From Vishniacozyma victoriae (taxonomy: Eukaryota > Basidiomycota > Tremellomycetes > Tremellales > Bulleribasidiaceae), in assembly GCA_017654735.1 (NCBI GenBank), contig JADPYG010000003.1, positions 124,001 to 188,000 of the forward strand: a DNA stretch of 64,000 bases. The letters are read 5' to 3'. How positions within the stretch are numbered: the first letter of the stretch is position 1; every line of letters starts with the position of its first letter. Under the pieces are notes generated by a model. It saw nothing but the letters and a program-made list of their open reading frames with translations, ran no database searches and was not told the DNA's origin. Shown here one piece after another: positions 23,022-33,447 of this stretch. The position numbers were made by a program, and so were the translations under genes.

Positions 23022-23107
23022 CCGGTCGGAAGTATGACACGGGGAAAATGTGGGGAAGCATTGACGTAGGAGTGTAAAGTGGAGCGTTGAATGACAGGAC
23101 ACTTCCG
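22975..23107. repeat. Diverged repeat R2, copy b
   Basis: Second copy of the 21960-22090 sequence. It sits about 50 nt upstream of the FGGY kinase start and covers the start of the small membrane ORF. Confidence 0.7.
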
Positions 23108-23157
23108 TCAATACTTCTTTTTCTATACTTGAATAAACGCATAGTATAGTATATACA

Positions 23158-26017
23158 ATGAGTGATACTGGAGATTATTATATCGGATTCGATGTGTATG
23201 TCCATTGTCACTGACATAGCATGGGCTGATGTGATAGTGGGACTGGATCTGGACGAGCTTGTCTGGTGGATTCAGAGGGACGGTTGATCGCTGAACATTC
23301 CCGTTAGTCCCCCTCTCTCTCCTAGTCGCCTCCTTCTTGTATACTTGCTCCTCACTTGTCTTTATTGATAATCCCTCCTGCAGCTCCTGTCTCCACTCCG
23401 CCCCACCCCGTATTTACCCGCCCAGCTAATCCCTAGAGGCAACCAAGACCCACCGTTCCCCAACCGATCATCGAATCTTCGAACAATCCACAGCCGATAT
23501 CTGGGGAGCCCTAGCAACATGCTGTAAACAAATCCTCAAAACCTCCGGAATCGATCCCAAAAAGGTCAAGGGGGTAGGCTACGATGCAACCTGTTCCCTA
23601 GCAGTAACAGACAGAGATGGGAAACCAATGTCAGTCTCCCGAATGGGTAGTGATCAAGAAGAGCACGATAAGAATTTGGGGGGTGAGGGGGAATGGAATG
23701 TTATTCTTTGGGCTGATCACCGGGCTGAGGAAGAGGCTGAGGTGATTAATTCTACTGGAGAAGGTGTTTTAGGGTTTGTTGGAAAGACTATGAGTGTGAG
23801 TCCCTCATCTCCGTTTATATGCAGTGGAGATGGAGCCTGATGGGTAGTTGGAGATGGAGATCCCTAAAACACTTTGGTTGAAGAAACATATGAACCCCGA
23901 AAAGTTCAAAAAGGCCATGCTATTCGAGTAAGTCCCCCTCCCCTCGGAGATGGGGCATGAGCTGATCCCAGTTTGCCCGACTACCTGACCTACCGAGCAA
24001 CTACCAACCTAGCCCGATCAAATTGCTCTCTAGCATGTAAATGCTCATTCGTCCCACCAGGAGCAACAATGGTCCACGAATGCGATGGCGGAGCCAAGGA
24101 AATCTCCAAAGACGGTTGGTCAGCAAGGTTCTTCAACAAGATCGGTATGTTCCCCTCCTTTTTCAAATCTAACAAGTAGGTTTGCAAGATATGGTAGCCG
24201 ACGACTTTGATCAACTGGGTGGTATTCCCGGTAAAAATGGGCTTGTCTTGACTGCTGGTCAACCAGTGGGCAATGGATTGAGTAAGGAAGCAGCTGAGGA
24301 ACTTGGTTTGGTAGAAGGTACTGCTGTTGGGAGTGGTGTTATTGATGCGTGAGTCATCTATTCTCTCCGCTCTAGTTACTCTTGTGAAAGAGGACGGCAA
24401 AGGCAAAGATAGAAAGAGAAAGAAGAGCTAAAGACAGTTATGCTGGATGGATCGGAACTGTCGGAGCGGCTCATGAAGGTGTTCCTCACCCTACTCTTGA
24501 AGATGCAGCTACTAGGTTGGCAGCTATTGCTGGTACTTCAACCTGTCATATTGCCCAGAGTAAAGAAGGAATCTTGGTTCCCGGTGTGGTACGTCTCCTC
24601 TTTCTCTTCCTCTCTATCATCTCATCTCTCCCCTCTGCCAATCAGTTCTCTCCAGGACACGATCGTTCCTCTCGCTCCGCTCGAAGACCCTGCCTCACTC
24701 GCTCTCGCGAGATCGCTAACAAACAGTGGGGACCATACAGAGACGCAGTCTTCCCAGGACTATGGATGAATGAAGGAGGTCAATCCTCCACTGGCCAACT
24801 AATCGATTTCGTCATGTCAACCCACCCCGCTTATCCCAAATTACTCGCCGAAGCTGAAAAAACTGGAAAGAACCCATTCACATTGTTGGGAGAGAGACTT
24901 GATAGGATGAGGATTGAAAAGGGGTTGGAGACTGCTAGTTCGTCCCCCCTTTTTGACCCGTTGAACGGAAGACTGACAGATAGCTCAATTGACCAAGGAC
25001 CTCCATTTCTATCCTGATCTCGTAAGCTCATCAAATTCTACTTGACGCAAGCTGACAATATAGCACGGTATGCTGCCTTGAACAAGCAGATATGATGTAG
25101 CTGATAAGTAGGAAACAGGTCACCCCTCGCCGACTCGAAGATGAAGGGAATGATCACTGGTTTGACTCTTGATGATAGTGTCAATGACCTCGCTAGGAAG
25201 TTCAACATCGCTCTTGAGGTATGTCACTCTTTCTCATTCTACCCTCCTTACTCCTTCTACTTTCATCCTCGATATGAGATATAGAAGGAGGTGACAATGG
25301 AACCGGAGACGGAGTGGTACAGATCGGATGGAGAGTCAAGGAATACGACGCTGATTCTAGGCAATCGCACTTCAAACTCGACATATCGTTGATGAGATGA
25401 ATGCAAAGGGACACAAGATTGATTCCATCTACATGAGTGGTAAGTCCTGTTCATTCTCTCACTCCAACTGCCCAATCACCTCATCCACTCCATTACCACT
25501 CCATTACCACTCTTACCTCCGTTCCCACCACTGCCTTACCAACGAGCTCTTCCTCTTTATAGGACATGCCGCCCCATTACTACCGGCCCTCAATCACCTC
25601 CCAGCTCCCCAGCTCCCTGCGGTCGCCGGTCGCTAACAACCAGGATCCCAAGCTAAGAACCTCCCCTCGATGGGCCTCCTAGCAACAGTCCTCAACATGC
25701 CAATCATCATCCCTCCCCAACCCTCAGCAGCAGTAGTCCTAGGAGCAGCAATGCTCGGGAAATTCGCACACGACCTATCAACATCCCTAGGGAAACCATT
25801 GACCACCCAATCGGACGCAGTAGAAGCTCAGAAACAAGGTGGTAAATTATGGGATGTAATGGTTCAAATGACTCAAGCCGGGTCTCGAGTCACTCCCCGA
25901 AGTGGAGAGGAGGGCGTCAGGGAGAAGAAATTGTTGGATGTCAAGTACAAGATCTTTAGAGAGGCTGTTGAAGTACAGAGGAGGTGGAGGGGGATGATTG
26001 CTGAAGTTGAGGCTTAG
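23158..26017 (+). CDS. FGGY-family carbohydrate (pentulose) kinase
   Basis: Thirteen exons: 23158-23195, 23238-23302, 23437-23795, 23848-23927, 23972-24144, 24180-24348, 24438-24588, 24727-24937, 24984-25021, 25064-25067, 25112-25218, 25361-25439, 25644-26017; 615 aa, consistent phase throughout. It should phosphorylate a ketopentose with ATP in the cytosol; the closest known group is the FGGY/YDR109C D-ribulokinase type. Signatures: N-terminal phosphate loop GFDVGTGSGRACLVD, GYDATCSLAV, WADHRA, LTAGQPVGNG, IAGTSTCH, and C-terminal GAAMLGK. Exon 10 is only 4 nt (CACG) yet is needed to give HGNRSPLAD in frame. Exact substrate is not shown by sequence. Confidence 0.94.
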
Positions 26018-26632
26018 TGGAGCGGTCGAGCGGAGCGAGACTGGCTAGCGAACTAGCGGCCTAGCTGCCTAGGGTTGAGGTGGTTGCGGAGCACTGGGTG
26101 GGAAGGTGTTGAGATAGATCATAAACAAGAATAGAGAGGAAATAAAGGACATGGCGGTCTTGCATGCATATATTGGATCTCCTTAAATCTGTTCTTCCAT
26201 CACGATCTATTTCGTCTAGCGGGCTGGGCTAATACGTCTTCAATGTAAGATCCGTCACTGATTGATAACTTCGTCCTGAATTATGTAAAGCCTAGATAAT
26301 GCGGAAATATCATGTAAGGCCCCCCATGGTCGAACAATTGCTGGACCAATACCAATTCTCAATGCAATCAATACATATCATGGCATACATAGCCGGCATC
26401 ATCATAAACAGAGTAGAAAAAGGAGGAGAATGATACGTAAAAACGAGTGTAGAGTTCTTATGAGATAATAACACAAATGACGAGACTAGGGGTTGGTGTG
26501 GGTGGGTATCGGGTCTGACGAAATGAGGATGTAGGCGATTTGGGACGTTGAAGAATCGGGTAGGTTTATCAAATCGATGATGAGGGTAACGGCCTGACGG
26601 CCTGTAGACGTCGAAGTCCGCGGCCTAGTGGC
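26018..26632. other. Intergenic region between convergent genes
   Basis: 3' flanks of the FGGY kinase and cyclin B. No gene seen. Repeated GGCCT motifs occur at 26590-26640, up to the cyclin stop codon. Confidence 0.6.
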
Positions 26633-28473
26633 CTAACGGCCGAAAGGACCATAAGTCTCCTCATAATCAATCCACAATTCCCTCCCCCTATCTTCCGAAG
26701 TCCCATCAGCGCTCTCTGGCCAATTCTTGAGCGCCCAATGTCGAACGTAAATGGATGATTTCATGTGTTTTTTAGATGCGTATTTCTTGTGAAATACTGT
26801 TTCGGCGTTGAAATCGGGGTTGAGGATGTAATCCAGCATGATTTGAGCTGCTGGGAGGAGTTCGGGGATTGAGTAGGTTGAATAGTGGACTAGGTTGGGG
26901 GTCTGGATGTTAGCGCGGATCTGAGCAGAGCAAAGAGATGTGAGGAGGAATTTGTAAGGATGTGTATGATGTATCGTGGAATAGACGGGATGAAAAGAAT
27001 ATCGTGAGGACCTAGAGAAAAGGACTCACCCATTCACCACGTTCCAGACATAACCTGGCGAGGTACATGGCCGAAGCAGCCAACATACTAGGTGTAAAAG
27101 CAAGTAACCTGCTCTCCAAACACCCAATTTCTATAAAGTATTTCGAAACAGTCCTCGTCTGAATATCATATCCATCGGCCTTACTGATCCTCCGTAAGAA
27201 ATGGAGTGGGTTCGGGTACGACATATCAAAGTCCAAAGTTTGTAGTAGGTATCGTTCGGCTTTCAACATTTCATTGACATCATATCCTCCATCTGCCATG
27301 TTGAGAAAGTGCATGATGGAAGGACACATGACTTCTTCGTATTTCGATGCAACGAATAATGCGGTGATACCGACCAATTGAATCTTTTCGACAGAGACGA
27401 CTCGGTGGGATAGGAATCGGTCGATTAGGTTGGTGGCGATGAAGAGGGTTTCGGGGAGGAGACGGAATTTGGCGTGAACTTCGATAATCCAGTCCATGAG
27501 GACTGTGCGCATTTGCCATTTGAGTTCGACCTGTTTCTCCATGTAGTCTGCTGCTGGCATCGTTGCGGGCTAGTATTAGCACCTCACTTGGAAGGATAGT
27601 AGAGAGGGACCTACCTCGATGGCGAGCATGTAGTTGAAAGCGTCAATAACATACTCAGCAACCATGGCTGGATCTCCTTCATCCTCTGCATCCAAATCCG
27701 TCCATCCTTCATCTTTCGCAGCCCGCTTGGGACTTTGTAGATACGTTCCCTTTCTTCCACTCGATAAAATAACTTCTTGTCCATCATCATCATACACAGC
27801 TGGATCCGCTAGATCCTCGTCCTCCTCAAGAGCAGGTGATGAAGTCTTTCTCTTCTTCCTAGCGGGTTCAGGTTCAATAGGTTGAACATGACCTTCTGGG
27901 ATATTTTGTTCTCGGTCTTTTAGTATACCTTCATCATGCGTCGTTGATCTTGATGAAGCGGGTCGAGAGGGTGGAGGGATGAGTTTACGTTTAGGAGCAA
28001 CAACCTTTTCAGTTACGGTTGATCGTGTCCGGCGTGTAACTGGTCTCTCTTCTTTATCGCCTTTACCCTTTGCCTGATCGGCTTTGGGCGCGTTGGTAAC
28101 TTCACCTAATGCTGATCGTTTCTTGGATTCATGCGTTGGTTTGGAGGGAGCAGCGGTAGATGATTCGGTTCGTTTCAGGGTAGGGATAGAGGATGAGGAG
28201 GAAGTGGTGGAGAGGGTAGGTTTGGCGGTAGCGAGTCGACTTGCGCGGGTCTTGGTAGCGGCGGGGGGAGCGTTCTCGTCTATTCGTCTTGTGGCCGTGC
28301 GGCGGGTCTGTAGTGCGAAAGGAAGATAGGGATGAAGGGAGGGTAGAGTACGTTGAAAGGAGGGGAAATAGCGTCAGCTTCGTCCATGAATAAAAAGTGA
28401 AGGGTTGAAGGCTGCATGAATGAAGCAACGTTCACCCATTGGGGTGACTTACAGGAATACCACTAGTCATCAT
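26633..28473 (-). CDS. B-type mitotic cyclin
   Basis: Four exons: 28473-28453, 28307-27615, 27569-27030, 26902-26633; 507 aa. Binds and activates the Cdc2/Cdk1 kinase to drive mitosis. A textbook destruction box, RSALGEVTN, is at residues 71-79, preceded by basic nuclear-type sequence, so turnover by the APC/C is expected. The cyclin box begins MRTVLMDWIIEVH (from residue 258) and continues FVASKYEE and YLLQTLDFD; the C-terminal cyclin fold follows (LDYILNPDF region). Length and order match Clb/Cdc13-type cyclins. The genome may hold others, so no specific CLB number is given. Its start is 957 nt from the divergent gene at 29430. Confidence 0.95.
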
Positions 28474-29429
28474 ATCCTACTCCCTACACCTATAATCACA
28501 CCGTTCGAAGAGTCGTGCGAGGGAAGCGAGTTGAGAGAAAAATCGTCGAAGATGAAACGTAGGGTCTGGTACGTGTTGTTGTGTCGTGTTTAGTGGAGTC
28601 GTGTCGAAGGGAGAATAGGATGGAGTACAATAGACAATGAAAGAGTAGACTACCTACCTATACCTTACTAGGCTACGACTACCTTAGTTACCTTAGCGAA
28701 ATGAGTGATGAATGCTGAATGATGAAACTGAGGACGTGACTTAGGGTTGAATCTACTCTCTACTACTGTCGTCACTCAACAACCTACATCACCTCCACTT
28801 TCCCTTTCCCTTCTACCATATTACCTTGATTACCCTGAAAGTAAATGGTCAAAGCGCGTCGATCCCTGGCTGTATATTCAGTCACGTGATCTGATCCACG
28901 ACGGGTTTTTGGTTTGTGGCACTATACAGTTCATGCGCCTAATTCTGACCCTCTAGCTCTCTCTATATGCACAGCCTTCTTTGAAAGGTGGGGGTCATAT
29001 GATGCACCTCTTGTAGCTTCTTGTAGCTGTAGAAGCATGTATGGCCATCCTCATGCTCCTTGCTCAGCAGGTGGTAGATAGGCTACGCGAGCGACTTCTC
29101 TTGGTCGAGCGAGGCGCTCAGTCATGGTCTTAGACCTTGTCCCACATGCAAGCATCCATATGCAATCTCCCATATGCTGTCAAATATCATTTATCACCCC
29201 ATGCCGTTCCTCCCCTCGTCGTCAAGCCTGAAAGGCTGTGCAGTGCAAGACGTTTTGACCTTCCTTCTCAACGTTCTGTTGCAGCAACTACAATCAGGCA
29301 CGCTCTGACGTCAGGTGATACCGTGGGAAATCCATTCCTCCGCCCCACTTTAGAAGCCACCGTCGATCTTTAATCACTCATACTATTCCATTTCAATCTA
29401 TTCACTACACATACATTAAATCAAATACA
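28474..29429. promoter_or_regulatory. Divergent promoter region, cyclin B and Gly/Gln-rich gene
   Basis: About 950 nt between two divergent starts. No gene supported. Contains a CACGTGA E-box-like palindrome near 28882, of unproven role. Confidence 0.4.
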
Positions 29430-30657
29430 ATGGACGCATTCAAGAAATTCGCAACCGAAAAGATCCAGGAGCAGCGTATGTCCATATCTAACTCCAGGTT
29501 CACGGCCTCGATTGCACAGCTTACCATCCTTTAGTCTCTGGAAACCATAACCAGCAACAGCAACAGCAGCACCAGGGCAGCCAGAACCAGGGTTACGGCG
29601 GTCAACAATCCGACAACATTCCCGGTGGATACGGTGGACAGCAACAGCAGTCTTTCGGCCAGAACCAGGGCCAGAACCAAGGTAGTGACTATGGAGTAAC
29701 CGGTGGAGCTCAGTACAATGCTCCTCACGGTAGTGGTGGTGCCGGATCAGCCGGTGGTGGTGGTGGTATCGGTTCCCTCCTCGGCATGATGAACCGTACG
29801 TCCCCTCTCTCCACTCTCTCCCTTAGCTAGAATTGATAGCTAACAAGTAGTCGACCAGGGACAAGCTATCAACGCCGCCAACGCTCATAATGGAAACGGA
29901 AATGAGAACGCTTCCATGTTCTCGTCCGCTCTATCCATGTTTGGTCAAAAGGGTCAAAACGCCGAGTCAGTTGGTGATCTCGATGGGGATGGGGATGTTG
30001 ACGAGGATGATGTAAAGATCCAGTATCAGCGAGTGCGTACTCTTCCCGGAGTTTTGATATCTTCTGGGAGATATACTAATGGTAGGCCTACGAGCAGAAG
30101 AACACTCAGGGAATGAGCGCAAACTCTATGGGAGCGTGAGCGATCTACCGCTCGCAAAGAGTATAGCTGATGATAGTGCCGCAGCCTTGGCAGCAATGAA
30201 GAAGTTCACCGGTGGACAAGATAAACCCGTTCAGCAACAGGGTGGAAACGCGCAAAGCGGCGTAAGCTGTTTTCTACTCTTCTCAAGAATGCAGCTGACA
30301 TCTAGCTCGTCGGTATGGCCATGTCAGAAGGTGCCAAGGTATGTCCCCTCACCACTGCGTGGGTGGAGCTGATGATAGCTATTCGACCAAAATGGAGGGG
30401 CTGCTCAGGGTGGAAAGCAGGATGTCATCAACTCTGCCGCTGGAACTATCATCAAACTCATGCTCAAGTCTCAGATGACTGGTGTAAGTCACTACGCCGA
30501 CAGGCGTCTTTTATACCTGCAATAAAACGGGACGGGTGCTGATGATAGATGACTGGTGGTGGAAACTCTGGTGGTCTTGGATCTTTGATGAGCATGGTGA
30601 GTCCACACTGCTCGGTGTCCGGATGTCGCTGATTTATAGGCCGGGAAGTTCATGTGA
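29430..30657 (+). CDS. Gly/Gln-rich protein with EF-hand-like acidic loop, hypothetical (275 aa)
   Basis: Nine exons: 29430-29475, 29535-29795, 29851-30032, 30086-30135, 30177-30261, 30306-30338, 30379-30483, 30549-30596, 30640-30657; phases consistent. The N-terminal part (residues 15-100) is built of Gln runs and GGYGGQ-type repeats; the rest is alanine-rich and helical, with DLDGDGDVDEDDV resembling a calcium-binding loop, though only one is seen. C-terminal segments GLGSLMSM and LLGMM are hydrophobic. No signal peptide. It resembles small fungal proteins of unknown function; the last exon codes just five residues plus stop. Eight introns in an 828-nt CDS is dense even here. Confidence 0.85.
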
Positions 30658-30798
30658 ATGACGCCGAAAGGACGGGATACAAACGGTTGATGACGGTATT
30701 GATAGCAGTACGTGATGCATGTTTGGAGATACTGCGTGCGAGTCTATATACAATGGGTAGGGGAGGGAGCAAGGCTAGGCCCGGGACGATTACTCCAG

Positions 30799-31491
30799 CT
30801 AGTTTCGAGTGGGTCGTCGAGATCCAGATGCGGACGAGGAGGCCTGTCGGGGGTATTCAGGAAGGACATCTTCCTCAGGGGCGGTCTCGATCCTGACAAC
30901 TCGAGTAGTGAGGTTTCCGAGGCTTTCGGTCATCTCGTGAATCTGGTTTGCCAGCCAATTGTCCTCTCCAGGGGTTTGGAGTGAAGTCAAGAGGGAGGCG
31001 ATTGACGAATCAATATGAGCTCGGAGTTCCGTATTGGCATTGTCGATGTACGTCTTGATATTGATATCTTTCTCTTGGAATGCGGAAGTGAGGCTCGCGA
31101 TCGATTGGCCTAGAGCTTGAAGCTCGGCGATAACGGCTTGGAGGGTCGCGGATCCGGGCTCTGACGAGGCTGGGGTCGTCGATCGAAACTTGGCGATGGC
31201 TTCTGAGGCCTTGGTGGTGGTCTCCGCAAGTGCCGACATGGTGTTCTCGAGTAACGTGAGCAATGGAGTCGCGAGCACTGGCGATGATGGCGTTTGCGCC
31301 GATGATTGAGCGGGCTGTAAGGGTGTAGAAGTCGTGGCTGCAGTAGCAGAGGTACTCGAAATGTTGGTGAGAGGATCTCGATTTAGATGGGCAGAAGGGA
31401 CTTCGACGCCGGGTGGAGAGTCAATGAAGGGGGACGGTCCTAAGCCTGAGATCAGTGCAGTCCTTATATATTGACGTACCTCGAGGGAAGT
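30799..31491 (-). CDS. Coiled-coil/helical protein, 5' end unresolved
   Basis: The main exon 31445-30799 (TAG 30801-30799) joins a short exon ending at 31480 over GTACGT...CTGATCTCAG with phase kept (PRGLGPSPFID junction). The acceptor GCTGACAAG before 31491 implies at least one more upstream exon, which I could not place with a start codon. The product starts Ser/Thr/Pro-rich, then forms a long predicted helix (LQAVIAELQALGQSIASLTS, then EKDINIKTYIDNANTELRAH) with heptad-like spacing. Gag-like retroelement origin was considered, but no zinc knuckle or pol is nearby. Function unknown. Confidence 0.5.
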   Translation of the reverse strand, partial: TSLEVRQYIRTALISGLGPSPFIDSPPGVEVPSAHLNRDPLTNISSTSATAATTSTPLQPAQSSAQTPSSPVLATPLLTLLENTMSALAETTTKASEAIAKFRSTTPASSEPGSATLQAVIAELQALGQSIASLTSAFQEKDINIKTYIDNANTELRAHIDSSIASLLTSLQTPGEDNWLANQIHEMTESLGNLTTRVVRIETAPEEDVLPEYPRQASSSASGSRRPTRN

Positions 31492-31800
31492 CTTGTCAGC
31501 TCATATTGTTGTTTGGGGCTGTGGATGTGATAAGTTAAAGACAAAATGTCTCATCCCGATCGCATTTGTCAGTTTCGCCCCATGGTCGCCCCCTCAAATT
31601 GCCGGGACGAGAAATCCCGAGGTGGCTAGTCCGTGCGACGGGATCCTGCTTGTCACGTCATCCACACAGTCCTTTGGCCCCTGATCTGGCTCATTGGATA
31701 CATACTTGGAATACCCATCGGTACCCTACATCTCTCGATACAACTCGTAAGAGTAATTGTCCTTTTCCCGTCTCGATGTCCATACCTCTAATACACGCAC

Positions 31801-32299
31801 TCAACAAAGCTCCTCCCTCTTCTCATCAACCTCCTCAACACTATCCAGCGAACTCCCCCTCCACTCCCTGAAACGACTACTCCGTCTTCCAGTAGCGACC
31901 ACAGCGACATATTGTGGTGTATTCGTGAAGACTCCCGTGTTGAATTGCGAGTGGCAGTCTTTCTCGCTTAGGGGCGGGGAGTAGGTTGGTAGGATTGATT
32001 GGTTTGTGGTTCTATTATTAGCTGCAATCAACATGAGGAGCGGCCGGGGACGACGACAGAGTAGTGAAGGACGCGATTATGAGTGGGTAAGTGAAGAGGG
32101 AGATCTGACATACGGGAAGTTGATCAAGGCTAAACATGCTAGGAATAGGATTATCAGGAATGGAAGTGGGAGCTATCATTAGCTCTCGGCCTTGATATAT
32201 GAACAGTTGTATGAACGGAAGACTTACAGAATCAAGAACACGAACAGATAATTTCCCCATCATGTCCACCGAGGGTGCACTTCCTATCCTTTCCATCAT
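31801..32299 (-). CDS. Single-pass membrane protein, hypothetical (113 aa minimum)
   Basis: Exons 32299-32228, 32172-32114, 32011-31801 with consistent phase; TGA at 31803-31801. Exon 2 codes almost exactly one transmembrane helix (LPLPFLIILFLACLALINF). The C-terminal side is polar and acidic (DSVEEVDEKREE). The same frame stays open upstream to an acceptor at 32418 and reads protein-like (SQNDIQRTPFPIPPPHFIT), so the true protein may be about 40 or more residues longer; no convincing earlier start was found. No family recognised. Confidence 0.55.
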
Positions 32300-32553
32300 G
32301 GCGAGTTGTGACGAAGTTATGAAGTGAGGTGGAGGAATGGGGAATGGGGTGCGTTGGATGTCGTTCTGGGATCTCTTCTGATATATCGAGAGACTTCGAA
32401 GAAAGGAGTTTCCAATCCTGAAAAATAAGGGGGAAGCTGTGTTCCAAGTGACTTCCTTGAGAGTAGTGGGATTCCTTCAAAGTAAGATCGGCAACAAAAG
32501 ACTGAAGATTAGCCTTGTTTATCAAAAGGTAGGTCGTGTAAGAAGTGAAACGT

Positions 32554-33447
32554 ACATGTCTAGAGAAGCTAAGGATGATGAGACTTGAAAGTGAAACACG
32601 TTCTCTTTTTAATTATTCCAATCTACGTTATATGTCGAGTTGCTGTGTTGTAAAATGCTGTTCATGGATTATCGCTTCCCCCTTGAGTATTATATTATAA
32701 TTGATTAAAGGTCGTGGGAATCAAGAAACGCAATCACCCTCAAATATATCCTTTGACGTTTTAATCTCATTTCCATCCCCGAAGCATGCCGAATTCCCAT
32801 CATTTTAGCAAATACCATTCCGGAGGATATGCTATCATCATTATCGTATAGGATTCGGGCATGATAGGGGAGGATGGGAAAAGGGGATGCTATAGTTCAA
32901 TTGATCAAGATCAGGTTCAGGTACATTTCATTGTTTACATGGTGTAAATCACCCGATAAGTGAGATCATTCATCGCCTTTTCACCTCTTTATCGTCTATT
33001 GTCACAACCCCATTTTCAGAATAGAATGATGGACGTCACACTCGCTCATGCCGACACACCGAGCCGCAGACTACTCCGCATCGTAGCTCATCATCATATC
33101 AAGTGTTGCTAACATCGATTCTTCGTGAAAATCAGAATCCAGACGTGCGGAGAATTCTTGGCGCTACGGGAGCTTAAATCTAGAGTTCACGATAACATGT
33201 CTCACATTTCAATTCACTTGGCATAAAACCCCTAGTCACTCCCTGGACAAGATTAGCTGCTGGGACGGCTAGATATCTATGAGCCGGAAGGCACAATCAT
33301 TGATCGGAGACACGGAGCGTCAGGGATAACTTTAGCAAGAGCATCAGGAATGGAGTAAAGTGTAGGTGGCTTGATATAATGGTTCAGAAAAGCCACTGTC
33401 GATCGATGATCATCTCCAACGAAAGTTGAGTGTATACATCTGTAATT
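32554..33447. other. Intergenic region, AT-rich in part
   Basis: About 900 nt of 3' flank of the ALG11 gene and 5' flank of the membrane-protein gene. Nothing coding seen; several TATA-like AT-rich stretches around 32690-32700. Confidence 0.5.

Noticed and set aside
30799..31491. Retrotransposon Gag
   Set aside because: Helical, Ser-rich composition is Gag-like, but there is no zinc knuckle, protease, reverse transcriptase or LTR nearby.
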